Source: Flavobacterium akiainvivens (GTDB lineage: Bacteria > Bacteroidota > Bacteroidia > Flavobacteriales > Flavobacteriaceae). From it: a stretch of DNA of 64,000 bases. A program made the position numbers and the translations under genes. The notes under the pieces are model-generated. The model was given only the letters and a program-made list of their open reading frames with translations. It was not told where the DNA came from and searched no databases. Of this stretch, positions 1 through 7,230 are shown one piece after another (position 1 is the stretch's first letter; every line of letters starts with the position of its first letter). The stretch spans positions 153,512 through 217,511 of the forward strand of contig NZ_LIYD01000005.1 of the NCBI RefSeq assembly GCF_001278115.1, in the 5' to 3' direction.

Positions 1-21
1 GGCTTTTAAGCAAAAGTAAAG

Positions 22-109
22 TTTAGCCACGAATTTCACGAATTATCACTAATAAAAACGTCTGCAAAGCAAACCTGAATTTGTGTAATTCGTGAAATTC
101 GTGGCTAAA
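22..109. repeat. long inverted repeat with CACGAATT-type arms
   Basis: The left arm at 22-49 (TTTAGCCACGAATTTCACG and onward) is the reverse complement of the right arm at 83-109 apart from one missing base, with a loop of about 33 bases. Within each arm CACGAATT(T/A) occurs twice with a 9-base step. It lies just past the end of the VOC gene and could end its transcript, but there is no T-run typical of a terminator. The role is inferred only. Confidence 0.7.
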
Positions 110-120
110 ATGCCTTCGAT

Positions 121-468
121 TTATTCCCCGGCCGGCTCCCAAAGTTCAATCTTGTTGCCTTCGGGGTCATAAATCCAGGCAAACTTGCCGTATGATTCTT
201 CCATGCGGTTGTCGTCTACACGCACACCGGCTGCCTTTAGGTTCTCTATAAGCGCATCAAGCCCCTCCACACGAAAGTTGAGCATAAACTGCTGGGCATC
301 GCTGCCAAAGTAGGTGGTGTCCTGCTTAAAAGGGGCAAACACCGTGGAGCCTGCTTCCTGCTGCCACGCCATGCCGTTTACACCCAGGTGCTCTTCATAC
401 CAGGCGGCCAGCGCCTTACTGTCTTTTGAGCGGAAAAAGAACCCGCCAAATCCTGTTACTCGTGCCAT
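121..468 (-). CDS. VOC family (glyoxalase/bleomycin-resistance-like) protein
   Basis: A 115-residue protein covering a single vicinal-oxygen-chelate fold. The N-terminal stretch GFGGFFFRSKDSKALAAWYE and the C-terminal DPEGNKIELWEP strand are the usual first and last elements of this fold; the glutamate of IELWEP is at the typical metal-ligand position. VOC proteins act as small-molecule lyases, dioxygenases or drug-binding proteins, and the substrate cannot be read from sequence. The start lies one base after the stop of the upstream DUF4199 gene, so the two are probably one transcript. Cytoplasmic, no signal peptide. The family is clear, the exact function is not. Confidence 0.85.
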   Translation of the reverse strand: MARVTGFGGFFFRSKDSKALAAWYEEHLGVNGMAWQQEAGSTVFAPFKQDTTYFGSDAQQFMLNFRVEGLDALIENLKAAGVRVDDNRMEESYGKFAWIYDPEGNKIELWEPAGE

Positions 469-469
469 A

Positions 470-982
470 TTATAAATTAGGTTTGCGTTTTAAAATCAGT
501 GCGCTTATAAGCGATACAATAATGCCAATGGGCAGTATCTCGGTATAAGTCATTACAATTACATACCATGGCTTTTTATAGTCAGCTACAAACTGGTTCA
601 TTTCGGCGGTTGCCTTAGCCAGCTTTTCGGCCGATGCACCTGCCGCCTTAAGCCCCTCAAGGTATTCGGCTGAGTATTTCTCGGCAAAGTCAGGGTACAC
701 ATTATACAGGTTGTACAGCCACACCAGCACATACACTGTAGAGGCTATAAGTGATATGTAAAGCCCGATTTGGAATGCCTGCCCAAAGCTCACCACACCG
801 CCCTGCTGTTTACGGAATTTTACCGTGGCCACAAATATAAGCGAAAACGCCAGCAGCATACTGGCAAAGCCAATAAGCATGGCCATTTCATTGTGCATAG
901 CACCCGATATAAACGTAATAAGGTAACCAATTACTGATATTCCGCCTGCTATAAGACCATGAGTAAGTACAAGTTTTTTCAT
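470..982 (-). CDS. DUF4199 family membrane protein
   Basis: A 170-residue integral membrane protein with four hydrophobic segments at roughly residues 7-29, 33-54, 72-93 and 141-163, and a soluble loop between the third and fourth that is rich in Ala, Glu and Lys. The layout and the MKKLVLTHGLIAGG start match DUF4199, a Bacteroidota membrane family of unknown function. The ATG at 982 follows an AT-rich leader with a -7-like CACCTTTG on the minus strand at 1009-1016. It is the first gene of a two-gene unit with the VOC gene. No catalytic residues are recognisable. Confidence 0.8.
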   Translation of the reverse strand: MKKLVLTHGLIAGGISVIGYLITFISGAMHNEMAMLIGFASMLLAFSLIFVATVKFRKQQGGVVSFGQAFQIGLYISLIASTVYVLVWLYNLYNVYPDFAEKYSAEYLEGLKAAGASAEKLAKATAEMNQFVADYKKPWYVIVMTYTEILPIGIIVSLISALILKRKPNL

Positions 983-1038
983 CTGTTTTTGTTTTATGAT
1001 TTATAGGGCAAAGGTGGGCATCTGTACCCAAAACCCGG

Positions 1039-1054
1039 TCATACTTTAGTATGA
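1039..1054. promoter_or_regulatory. palindrome upstream of the DUF4199 gene
   Basis: TCATACT-TT-AGTATGA is a perfect inverted repeat with 7-base arms. It lies 57 bases upstream of the DUF4199 start and directly after the LuxR-type gene. It is a candidate operator, possibly for that regulator. Only the symmetry and position support this. Confidence 0.35.
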
Positions 1055-1098
1055 TTTTGCCTGTTTACGGACGTTTTCACACTTTTAGGTTATTTTAG

Positions 1099-1563
1099 TT
1101 AGGGTATAAGCTGCAGGCGCTTTGCCGCCTCAACCGCCTGGGTGCGCCGTTTTACATCAAGCTTTTCAAACAGTTTAGAGCTGTGCGTCTTTATGGTATT
1201 GAGCGATACAAACAGGCGTTCGGCAATTTCGGCATTACTAAGGCCCTCGCTCATCAGTTGCAGTACCTCAAGTTCGCGCTTGCTTATACCCAGCCGTTCT
1301 AATTCATTTTGGTTAAGGGTAAACTCAGTGGGGGCGGGTATGTGCACCTCTTTTTCAATAACAATGGTTTCCTTTTTGGGCTTAGCCAATTTAAGGGCAA
1401 GCCAAACGCCCAGCCCCGTAAACAGCAGCGCAATAAACCCCACATAAACTTCCATAGAGTGGCTCAGCACCAGGAAACGGAATTCAAGCCACTGAAGCAG
1501 TAACAGCAGCAGCGCCAGGCTAAGGCCATACAGCAGCGCGTTTTTGTATTTAAACCAATGCAT
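1099..1563 (-). CDS. membrane-anchored LuxR-type HTH regulator
   Basis: With the start at 1563 (MHWFKYKNALL) the protein has 154 residues. A longer in-frame start at 1659 would place coding sequence over a repeat arm and terminator, so it is rejected. Two hydrophobic segments occupy the first 55 residues or so, followed by a linker (KPKKETIVIEKE) and a C-terminal LuxR/GerE HTH with LGISKRELEVLQLMSEGLSN, AEIAERLFVSLNTIKTH and KLFEKLDVKRRTQAVE. There is no receiver domain, so it is not a classical response regulator; activity may be controlled through the membrane segment. It probably acts on neighbouring genes, possibly at the palindrome at 1039-1054. Confidence 0.82.
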   Translation of the reverse strand: MHWFKYKNALLYGLSLALLLLLLQWLEFRFLVLSHSMEVYVGFIALLFTGLGVWLALKLAKPKKETIVIEKEVHIPAPTEFTLNQNELERLGISKRELEVLQLMSEGLSNAEIAERLFVSLNTIKTHSSKLFEKLDVKRRTQAVEAAKRLQLIP

Positions 1564-1582
1564 AGGGCAAAGATAGAAAAAG

Positions 1583-1696
1583 CTGCTTAGCCTCTTAGCT
1601 TCTGAGCCGCTAAGCAAGAAAAAAGCCTCACTATGTAAACACGGTGAGGCTTTCTGCAATCTTTTCTAAAAGCTAAGAGGCTAAGAAACTCAGAAG
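1583..1696. repeat. 8-nt phased inverted array flanking a terminator
   Basis: The left arm has four units in phase: CTGCTTAG, CCTCTTAG, CTTCTGAG, CCGCTAAG (1583-1614). The right arm has three: CTAAGAGG, CTAAGAAA, CTCAGAAG (1673-1696). The reverse complement of the right arm reuses the same unit types (CTTCTGAG, CCTCTTAG), so the arms can pair in several registers. A normal hairpin terminator lies between them. Confidence 0.7.
1622..1653 (-). terminator. hairpin terminator after the ABC permease gene
   Basis: AAAGCCTCAC pairs perfectly with GTGAGGCTTT across a 12-base loop. On the minus strand it follows the stop of the permease-thioredoxin gene by about 50 bases and is followed by a T-rich run. 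Confidence 0.75.
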
Positions 1697-1700
1697 CTTT

Positions 1701-3908
1701 TTAACGCTCATCCGGCAGCCCCAGTTCCCTGCGCAGGGTTTCCTCAAAGGTTTTTTGGCTTGGGCGCGGCATATTGGCATTTATAAGCTTTCCGTCTTTA
1801 TCAATCAGTATAAACCGCGGAATAAACTCAATAATGTAGTCTTTGCCAAAGGCTTCGCCGTCATTGGCATGCACCTGTAGCACGCTCTTGCTTTTTTGCC
1901 TGGCATCTACATACCAGTCGGTAATATTGCGGTCGGTGCTAATGGCTACAAACTCCACCGGCTGGTTTTTGTACTTAATGGCCAGCTTTTCAAACTTGGG
2001 CGATTCCTCCCTGCACGGGGCGCACCATGTGGCCCACACATCTATGGCTATAAGCTTGCCTTTATACTGCTCCAGGGTAAACGGTTTTTTATCTAACCCT
2101 GTAGCGGCAATGGCAGGTGCCGGCTGGCCTTTATCAATATTTTGGAGTGATTTGTTCAGGTTGCCAATGCGCTCTGCAAATTTAGCATCGGTAAAAGCAT
2201 CAGCATACTGCCCCACAAGGCTGTCGCGTTCGCTGCGTGCCGAAGCCGCGTTAAGCCCTTCCTTAAGCTGCCAGTATAGCATTTTGTCTTTAAAAGTACC
2301 CGGTTTTAGCTTTTCAATGGCCTGTAGCGCTTTTACGTTCTCATCTATATCGGCATTGTTTTGGGCTATAAGCTGCCCGCGAACGTAATCAAAATAAGCC
2401 TCGTTGCTCAGCATACCCTCATCGTTAAGCGATACCGTTTTTTTCATTTCGGCAATACCGGGGCTTTCGGGCGTAGGCTTATCCGGGTAAATGGCCTTGC
2501 GCTTTTTTACAAAGTCCTGCCAGTAGTTAAGGTAGGTAATGGTTTGGGCCTTCTTGTTATCTTGTACAAAATCCTGTCGAAACACATAATTGTCTGCCGT
2601 TTTAAATTTATCGGTATCGGCCATGGCATCTTTCCATTCTTCCACCAGCACATTGGTAAATATGGTTACATCGTCTACCTCATTTCTTTGCAGGTACCAT
2701 TGCGCCTCGCTCCAGTTTTGCGCTTCTTCCTTTTTATACTTGTTTTCGGCAAGGCGGGTGCCGGTAATTTTACCATCTATGGCCTGGTTGTTTTTACGGG
2801 CCAGTATGTAAATACTGTCTTTATTGCCCATAACCAGGTTGCCGTTAATGCCGCCGTCAAGCTTAAACATATACACGTCAAGCGGAATATCCTGCTTTAT
2901 TTCATAATGAAACTCATTATTGGTTACCGGGATTTTAGCTATGGTATCCTGCACAAAATTATCGGTAACATACAGGTATTTAAACTGCTGCTTGCTGTCT
3001 ATGCGCCCGGCAATAATGGTTTTTCCGTAGGCATCATACATATTGGGCATAAGCACCCATGCCGTTGCGCCAATAAACACAAGGCCCATTGCCACAAGCG
3101 CACCACCACGTTTTGGGGTTAAGAAAGCGCGTTTCAGGTTTTTGTGCCTGTACCAGTTAAAGCCTAAATACAGTGTAAACACGGCTAATAGTATAGATAC
3201 CACTTCGCTATAGGTAATCCAGTATCCCAGTTCGCTGCCTGTTTTATATTTGGCTACTTTGCCCAGGGTTTCTAATGGGTACCAGTCTGGTATTACGTTA
3301 AATATATTAAGGAACAGGTAAGCCAGCAGCAGGAAGAACCCAATAAGCACACTCCATATAAAGCTGGATATAAGTACCGAAATAAGGTATTGCACTGCCG
3401 TTAAAAACAACGAGGCCAAAAACAGCCTGAGCGCCACCAGCAGCATGGGGCCGGCTTCAAAAGCTATAACGGCATCTTTAGGCGCTTCCTTAAAAATAAG
3501 CAGTATGCTACCAAACAGGTAGCACGAGGCCATAAGCGTTGCTACCGAAATAATACTGCCTATAACCACCACGCTAAATTTTGCAAAGTAAAAATTAAGC
3601 TTGCGCAGGGGCTGGGTTTCCATAAGCTGCCAGCCACCGTTGCGGTGGTCAAGCTGTGTAATGCGGCTTACACTGATTATTATAAGCAGCGGAAAGAAAA
3701 AGCTGGCGTAGCCATCCAGCATTTGTTCAATAAGGCGCTGGTAATAGTTAAAGGGCAGCATATCGCCTTTGCGCATATCGGTATCAAATACCATGGCAAT
3801 GCAATATACCAGCGGCATAAACGCCCCCAGTATTACCGATACCCAGTACAGGCCGGTGCCTTTCTTTTTTATGTGTTCGGCTTTTAGCGCCGTGGTAAAC
3901 ATATTCAT
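1701..3908 (-). CDS. ABC-2 type permease fused to a C-terminal TlpA-like thioredoxin domain
   Basis: 735 residues. The first 280 or so carry about six hydrophobic segments of an ABC-2 exporter permease (from GLYWVSVILGAFMPLVYCIA to LVAMGLVFIGATAWVLMPN). Residues of roughly 300-590 form a soluble region without recognised motifs, similar in position to the N-terminal half of some Bacteroidota TlpA/DUF4369 proteins. From about residue 595 there is a TlpA-like thioredoxin domain with the redox motif VWATWCAPCREE and the cis-proline region FIPRFILIDKDGKL. The ATPase partner lies 7 bases upstream. The fusion suggests an exporter coupled to extracytoplasmic thiol-disulfide chemistry. The substrate is unknown. 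No frameshift or internal start suggests two separate proteins. Confidence 0.85.
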   Translation of the reverse strand: MNMFTTALKAEHIKKKGTGLYWVSVILGAFMPLVYCIAMVFDTDMRKGDMLPFNYYQRLIEQMLDGYASFFFPLLIIISVSRITQLDHRNGGWQLMETQPLRKLNFYFAKFSVVVIGSIISVATLMASCYLFGSILLIFKEAPKDAVIAFEAGPMLLVALRLFLASLFLTAVQYLISVLISSFIWSVLIGFFLLLAYLFLNIFNVIPDWYPLETLGKVAKYKTGSELGYWITYSEVVSILLAVFTLYLGFNWYRHKNLKRAFLTPKRGGALVAMGLVFIGATAWVLMPNMYDAYGKTIIAGRIDSKQQFKYLYVTDNFVQDTIAKIPVTNNEFHYEIKQDIPLDVYMFKLDGGINGNLVMGNKDSIYILARKNNQAIDGKITGTRLAENKYKKEEAQNWSEAQWYLQRNEVDDVTIFTNVLVEEWKDAMADTDKFKTADNYVFRQDFVQDNKKAQTITYLNYWQDFVKKRKAIYPDKPTPESPGIAEMKKTVSLNDEGMLSNEAYFDYVRGQLIAQNNADIDENVKALQAIEKLKPGTFKDKMLYWQLKEGLNAASARSERDSLVGQYADAFTDAKFAERIGNLNKSLQNIDKGQPAPAIAATGLDKKPFTLEQYKGKLIAIDVWATWCAPCREESPKFEKLAIKYKNQPVEFVAISTDRNITDWYVDARQKSKSVLQVHANDGEAFGKDYIIEFIPRFILIDKDGKLINANMPRPSQKTFEETLRRELGLPDER

Positions 3909-3915
3909 AAGGAGG

Positions 3916-4824
3916 TTATTTTTGATTGATTAGCGCCATAAACCATTCTTCAAGCCCGTTGAGTATTTTAATTTCATACACATCGGCCCCAAGGTTTACA
4001 AGGGTTTTGGTAAATGCAGGTATGTCTTCACGTGCAGGGAGCTCCAGTACAAACTGGTTGCCGTCAAACGCCAGGGCGGGGTAGTGGGTGCGCAGCTTAT
4101 CGGCCCACAGGGCGGCATCTTTAACGCTAACCTGTATGCGGCAGGCGCCACTTTGTTCGGCCAGTTGCTGTATGGTGCCTTCAAAACGCAGCTTGCCGTT
4201 GCTAATAATACCCACGTGGGTACACATACGTTCTATTTCGGCCAGCAGGTGGCTCGATACAAAAATGGTAACGCCCTTTTCTTTGTTAAGCTTAACCAGC
4301 AGCTGGCGCATATCGCGCATGCCGTTAGGGTCAAGGCCGTTTACGGGTTCGTCAAGCAGCAGCAGCTCGGGTTCGCTAAGCAGTGCCATGGCAATGGCCA
4401 GGCGCTGTTTCATGCCCAGTGAGTATTGCTTTACCTTGCGGTTGGCATCGCGGGCAAGGTCTACCATTTCAAGCGCCGGGGTAATCTTGCTGTGGTCTAT
4501 GCCGCGCAGGGTGGCAATATACTTCATGTTGTTGTAGCCGCTAAGGTGCAGGTACAGCGCGGGGCTTTCTACCAGCGAGCCTATGCTTTTAAAAACTTCG
4601 GGCAGCTGGCCGTGCAGGGGCTTTCCAAAAATTTCTATGGCGTTTTCCTGCTCGGGCAAAATACCGGTAAGCAGCCTCATGGTGGTTGATTTTCCTGCGC
4701 CGTTGGGGCCTAAAAACCCGTATATGGCGCCTTTGGGGATGTTGAGCGACACGTTATCGAGCACTTTGCGGTATTGCGAATACCTAAAGCTGAGCCCCTG
4801 TGTGCGGATGGCATATTCTGGCAT
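3916..4824 (-). CDS. ABC transporter ATP-binding protein
   Basis: 302 residues, one ATPase domain of the CcmA/BcrA type. Walker A is FLGPNGAGKSTTMRLL (about residues 37-52), the signature is YSLGMKQRLAIAMALL, Walker B is PELLLLDEPVNGLDPNG, and the switch histidine is in FVSSHLLAEIE. The last 80 residues form the accessory region common to exporters with ABC-2 permeases. It energises the permease encoded 7 bases downstream, probably as a dimer on the cytoplasmic face. It is the first gene of the two-gene unit; divergent yaaA begins about 100 bases away. Confidence 0.93.
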   Translation of the reverse strand: MPEYAIRTQGLSFRYSQYRKVLDNVSLNIPKGAIYGFLGPNGAGKSTTMRLLTGILPEQENAIEIFGKPLHGQLPEVFKSIGSLVESPALYLHLSGYNNMKYIATLRGIDHSKITPALEMVDLARDANRKVKQYSLGMKQRLAIAMALLSEPELLLLDEPVNGLDPNGMRDMRQLLVKLNKEKGVTIFVSSHLLAEIERMCTHVGIISNGKLRFEGTIQQLAEQSGACRIQVSVKDAALWADKLRTHYPALAFDGNQFVLELPAREDIPAFTKTLVNLGADVYEIKILNGLEEWFMALINQK

Positions 4825-4921
4825 GTGTAAATTGATTGGTTTGCTAATATAACAAAATACCCTTACAAATATTGCGCAACAGGGTTTATACCCCTACATT
4901 TGGTATATAATATTGTTACTG

Positions 4922-5680
4922 ATGAAAATTGTTATATCGCCTGCCAAAACCCTTGATTTTGAAACAAAGCTGCCCACACGCCGCAACACACAGCCCCATT
5001 TTTTGGCTGAAGCCGAAACCGTGCACGCCGTTTTAAAAGAAAAAACACCGCCGCAGCTTAGCAGCCTTATGGAAATAAGCGATAAGCTGGCCGACCTTAA
5101 CTGGCAGCGCAACCAGGAGTGGGCAACGCCTTTTACGGCAAAAAATGCCCGTCCCGCCCTGTATGCCTTTAACGGCGATGTATACACCGGGCTCGATGCC
5201 TATACCATACCTGCTGCAAAACTCAACAGGTTGCAGGACACCCTGCGCATACTTTCTGGTCTTTACGGCCTGCTAAAACCATTAGACCTTATACAGCCTT
5301 ACCGCCTGGAAATGGGCACGCAAATGCCCGTAGGAGACAACAAAAACCTGTACGAATTCTGGAAACAGCAGCTAACCCAGGCCCTGAATGCTGAATTGGC
5401 CGACGATGAGCTGTTTGTAAACCTTGCCAGCCAGGAATATTTTGGCGCTATAGACGAAAAGGCTCTTAAAGTGCCCGTTATTACCCCCGAGTTTAAAGAT
5501 TATAAAGACGGCAAGCTGCGCATGGTAAGCTTCTTCGCCAAAAAGGCGCGTGGCATGATGGTGCGCTACATTATTGATAAAAACATAAAAACCCTTAAGG
5601 GGCTTAAAGGTTTTGATTATGAAGGCTATGCTTTTGATGCAAAACTAAGCAAGGGGAATACGCTTGTGTTTACAAGGTAA
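4922..5680 (+). CDS. yaaA: peroxide stress protein YaaA (DUF328/UPF0246)
   Basis: 252 residues starting at [14 protein letters not shown], the standard N-terminus of the family; an in-frame ATG three codons earlier is less likely. The body shows the family features: [47 protein letters not shown] and the C-terminal [15 protein letters not shown]. YaaA binds DNA and limits oxidative damage from peroxide and free iron in E. coli. Single gene, convergent with the next lipoprotein gene, with a shared terminator. Confidence 0.95.
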   Translation: MKIVISPAKTLDFETKLPTRRNTQPHFLAEAETVHAVLKEKTPPQLSSLMEISDKLADLNWQRNQEWATPFTAKNARPALYAFNGDVYTGLDAYTIPAAKLNRLQDTLRILSGLYGLLKPLDLIQPYRLEMGTQMPVGDNKNLYEFWKQQLTQALNAELADDELFVNLASQEYFGAIDEKALKVPVITPEFKDYKDGKLRMVSFFAKKARGMMVRYIIDKNIKTLKGLKGFDYEGYAFDAKLSKGNTLVFTR

Positions 5681-5741
5681 GTTCAGGGTTCAGAATTTGA
5701 ATTTAGATTAAGTCTCGGTCAAAACATGAACATCATAAAAT

Positions 5742-5782
5742 AAAAAATCCCCGAAAGGTTAAACATCTTCGGGGATTTTTTT
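5742..5782. terminator. bidirectional terminator between yaaA and a lipoprotein gene
   Basis: A-run plus TCCCCGAA (5742-5755) pairs over 14 bp with TTCGGGGA plus T-run (5768-5781). It has the A-run and T-run on opposite sides, so it can serve both convergent genes. Confidence 0.88.
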
Positions 5783-5783
5783 G

Positions 5784-6647
5784 TTATTCGTATATGTAAA
5801 TATAACTGTATTGATATTCAATTATTTCTGTAACATTACCGCCGGATGAGGTGGTGGTTCGTTTTACCGGAAAATTATCGGCATCATATTCATAACTGTA
5901 ATTAAGTTCTTCGGTTATATTTCCTGCTTCATCATACCTTATAATTTGGGTTACATTGTTTACAAAAGACTTGATGTCACGAGTAAACTCATTAGACTCC
6001 ATTGCTACGATAGTAAAGTAATTTGGTTGGCTTATAAAAGGATTGTTTGCGTTATCATAATAATATTTTACCCTTAAAGTGCCGTCTTCATTGCGAAGTT
6101 CAGATACATTCCCAAAACCGTCATAGAAGTATGAAGTTACAAAAGTTGATCCTGAATTAGGGGTAAGAGCGGATGTGAGTAATACATTATTGCTGTCATA
6201 CGTAAAATCGGCTTCCAGAATAATACTGTTATCATAATCATTTACTTTGTAATGAATAAGCAAATTGTCTTCAAAAAAATATTTCTTCTGTTGCACAACA
6301 AAATCATTCGCCACTCTTATGTAACTTGATTTTGGTCGCTTGATTGAATCAAAACTAATGGCTAAACCTCTGTATGGACTGTTTACATTAGTACCGACAA
6401 TTTGGTTATAATAGTATCCAAAAGCCACATAACTTTGAGATCCCCAATAAATTCCGGTATTTATTCTTGCCAATACCTTAATACTGTCTATAGGCACCGG
6501 GGGAGGTATAACCGTATCATTGCCCGGGTTTGTTATGGTGTCATTAGGATTATTTTCCTGCTGCATGGGTGCATCGTCATTTTGGCATGAGGCTATGCAG
6601 GCAAGTATAAACAGCATTAATAAATAGGTGAGGAAATTTTTTTTCAT
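5784..6647 (-). CDS. putative lipoprotein of unknown function
   Basis: 287 residues with a lipoprotein signal peptide: MKKNFLTYLLMLFILACIAS followed by Cys-21, which would be lipidated. Next comes a Pro/Asn/Asp-rich linker (about residues 24-50) and a body rich in Tyr, Asn and Asp. YFYDGFGNVSELRNEDGTLR and YSYEYDADNFPVKRTTT resemble the beta strands of RHS/YD-type repeats but do not form a clear array. Probably on the outer face of the envelope. Function is not recognisable. The minus-strand -7 box TATATTTG at 6669-6676 supports the start at 6647. Confidence 0.75.
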   Translation of the reverse strand: MKKNFLTYLLMLFILACIASCQNDDAPMQQENNPNDTITNPGNDTVIPPPVPIDSIKVLARINTGIYWGSQSYVAFGYYYNQIVGTNVNSPYRGLAISFDSIKRPKSSYIRVANDFVVQQKKYFFEDNLLIHYKVNDYDNSIILEADFTYDSNNVLLTSALTPNSGSTFVTSYFYDGFGNVSELRNEDGTLRVKYYYDNANNPFISQPNYFTIVAMESNEFTRDIKSFVNNVTQIIRYDEAGNITEELNYSYEYDADNFPVKRTTTSSGGNVTEIIEYQYSYIYIYE

Positions 6648-6707
6648 GGCTTGTAAGGTTTATACCTCCAAATATAAGTAATTATTTTGCTGATAATCAG
6701 TAAGTAT

Positions 6708-6738
6708 AAAAAATGCGGCATTATTTGCCGCATTTTTT
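6708..6738 (-). terminator. hairpin terminator after the DUF3861 gene
   Basis: ATGCGGCA pairs with TGCCGCAT across TTATT, with an A-run and T-run extending the stem on both sides. It is the first terminator downstream of the stop at 6815 on the minus strand. Confidence 0.85.
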
Positions 6739-6814
6739 ATAGTATTTATATCCCGGGTAACTATATGCCACTCTTTAGGATAGGTAAAACTGCCACCTGC
6801 TATCTGACGACTGC

Positions 6815-7105
6815 CTACTGTCCCTTAAGTTTTTTCATAAAATCCTTAAAGGCCGGCATAAAGTCGGTAAACAGGGCGTTGTCTTTGTTGCGCAGCATAA
6901 CCTCGCTAAACATTTTAAGGCCTATGGCAAACTCGGTGCTTTGGCCCATGTCGTTAAACAGGTCTTTTTGCTGCATCACGTCAATAATATTAAACAGGTT
7001 GTCGTGGTTGTCAAACAGCACCTCAACACGGCGGTGCAGGTCATCTGCCACAGGGCTGTAAGTGTGTTCGAGTGTAACTTTGTAATGATTGTATTTTTTG
7101 TTCAT
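6815..7105 (-). CDS. DUF3861 family protein
   Basis: 96 residues. The pattern YKVTLEHTYSP, DNHDNLFNIIDVMQQKDLF, FAIGLKMFSEVMLRNKDNAL and FMPAFKDFMKKLK fits the DUF3861 family, small soluble proteins found in many bacteria with no established function. The start MNKKYNHYKVTLEH at 7105 gives a normal length. It stands alone, between a terminator and an 8-nt phased array; no partner can be inferred. Confidence 0.8.
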   Translation of the reverse strand: MNKKYNHYKVTLEHTYSPVADDLHRRVEVLFDNHDNLFNIIDVMQQKDLFNDMGQSTEFAIGLKMFSEVMLRNKDNALFTDFMPAFKDFMKKLKGQ

Positions 7106-7119
7106 GCTTTGATTGATGA

Positions 7120-7230
7120 TTGTGAAATTTAAAAATTGAAAGATTTAAAGATTGAAAAATTCCCAGTAATTGTTACCCCTAATTTTTCAATCTTTAAATT
7201 ATTAAATCTTTCAATCATTAAAATAAATTA
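7120..7230. repeat. AT-rich 8-nt phased inverted array
   Basis: Left arm units in phase: TTGTGAAA, TTTAAAAA, TTGAAAGA, TTTAAAGA, TTGAAAAA (7120-7159). Right arm units: TTTTTCAA, TCTTTAAA, TTATTAAA, TCTTTCAA, TCATTAAA, ATAAATTA (7183-7230). The arms are mutually inverted. It follows the stop side of the MFS gene, which ends at 7228, so it may end the efflux operon transcript. Confidence 0.7.

Noticed and set aside
1564..1659. N-terminal extension of the LuxR-type protein
   Set aside because: It runs over an 8-nt array arm and the terminator of the upstream operon.
2361..3122. 253-codon open frame antisense to the ABC permease gene
   Set aside because: A shadow of the real frame caused by codon bias; no homology or start signal.
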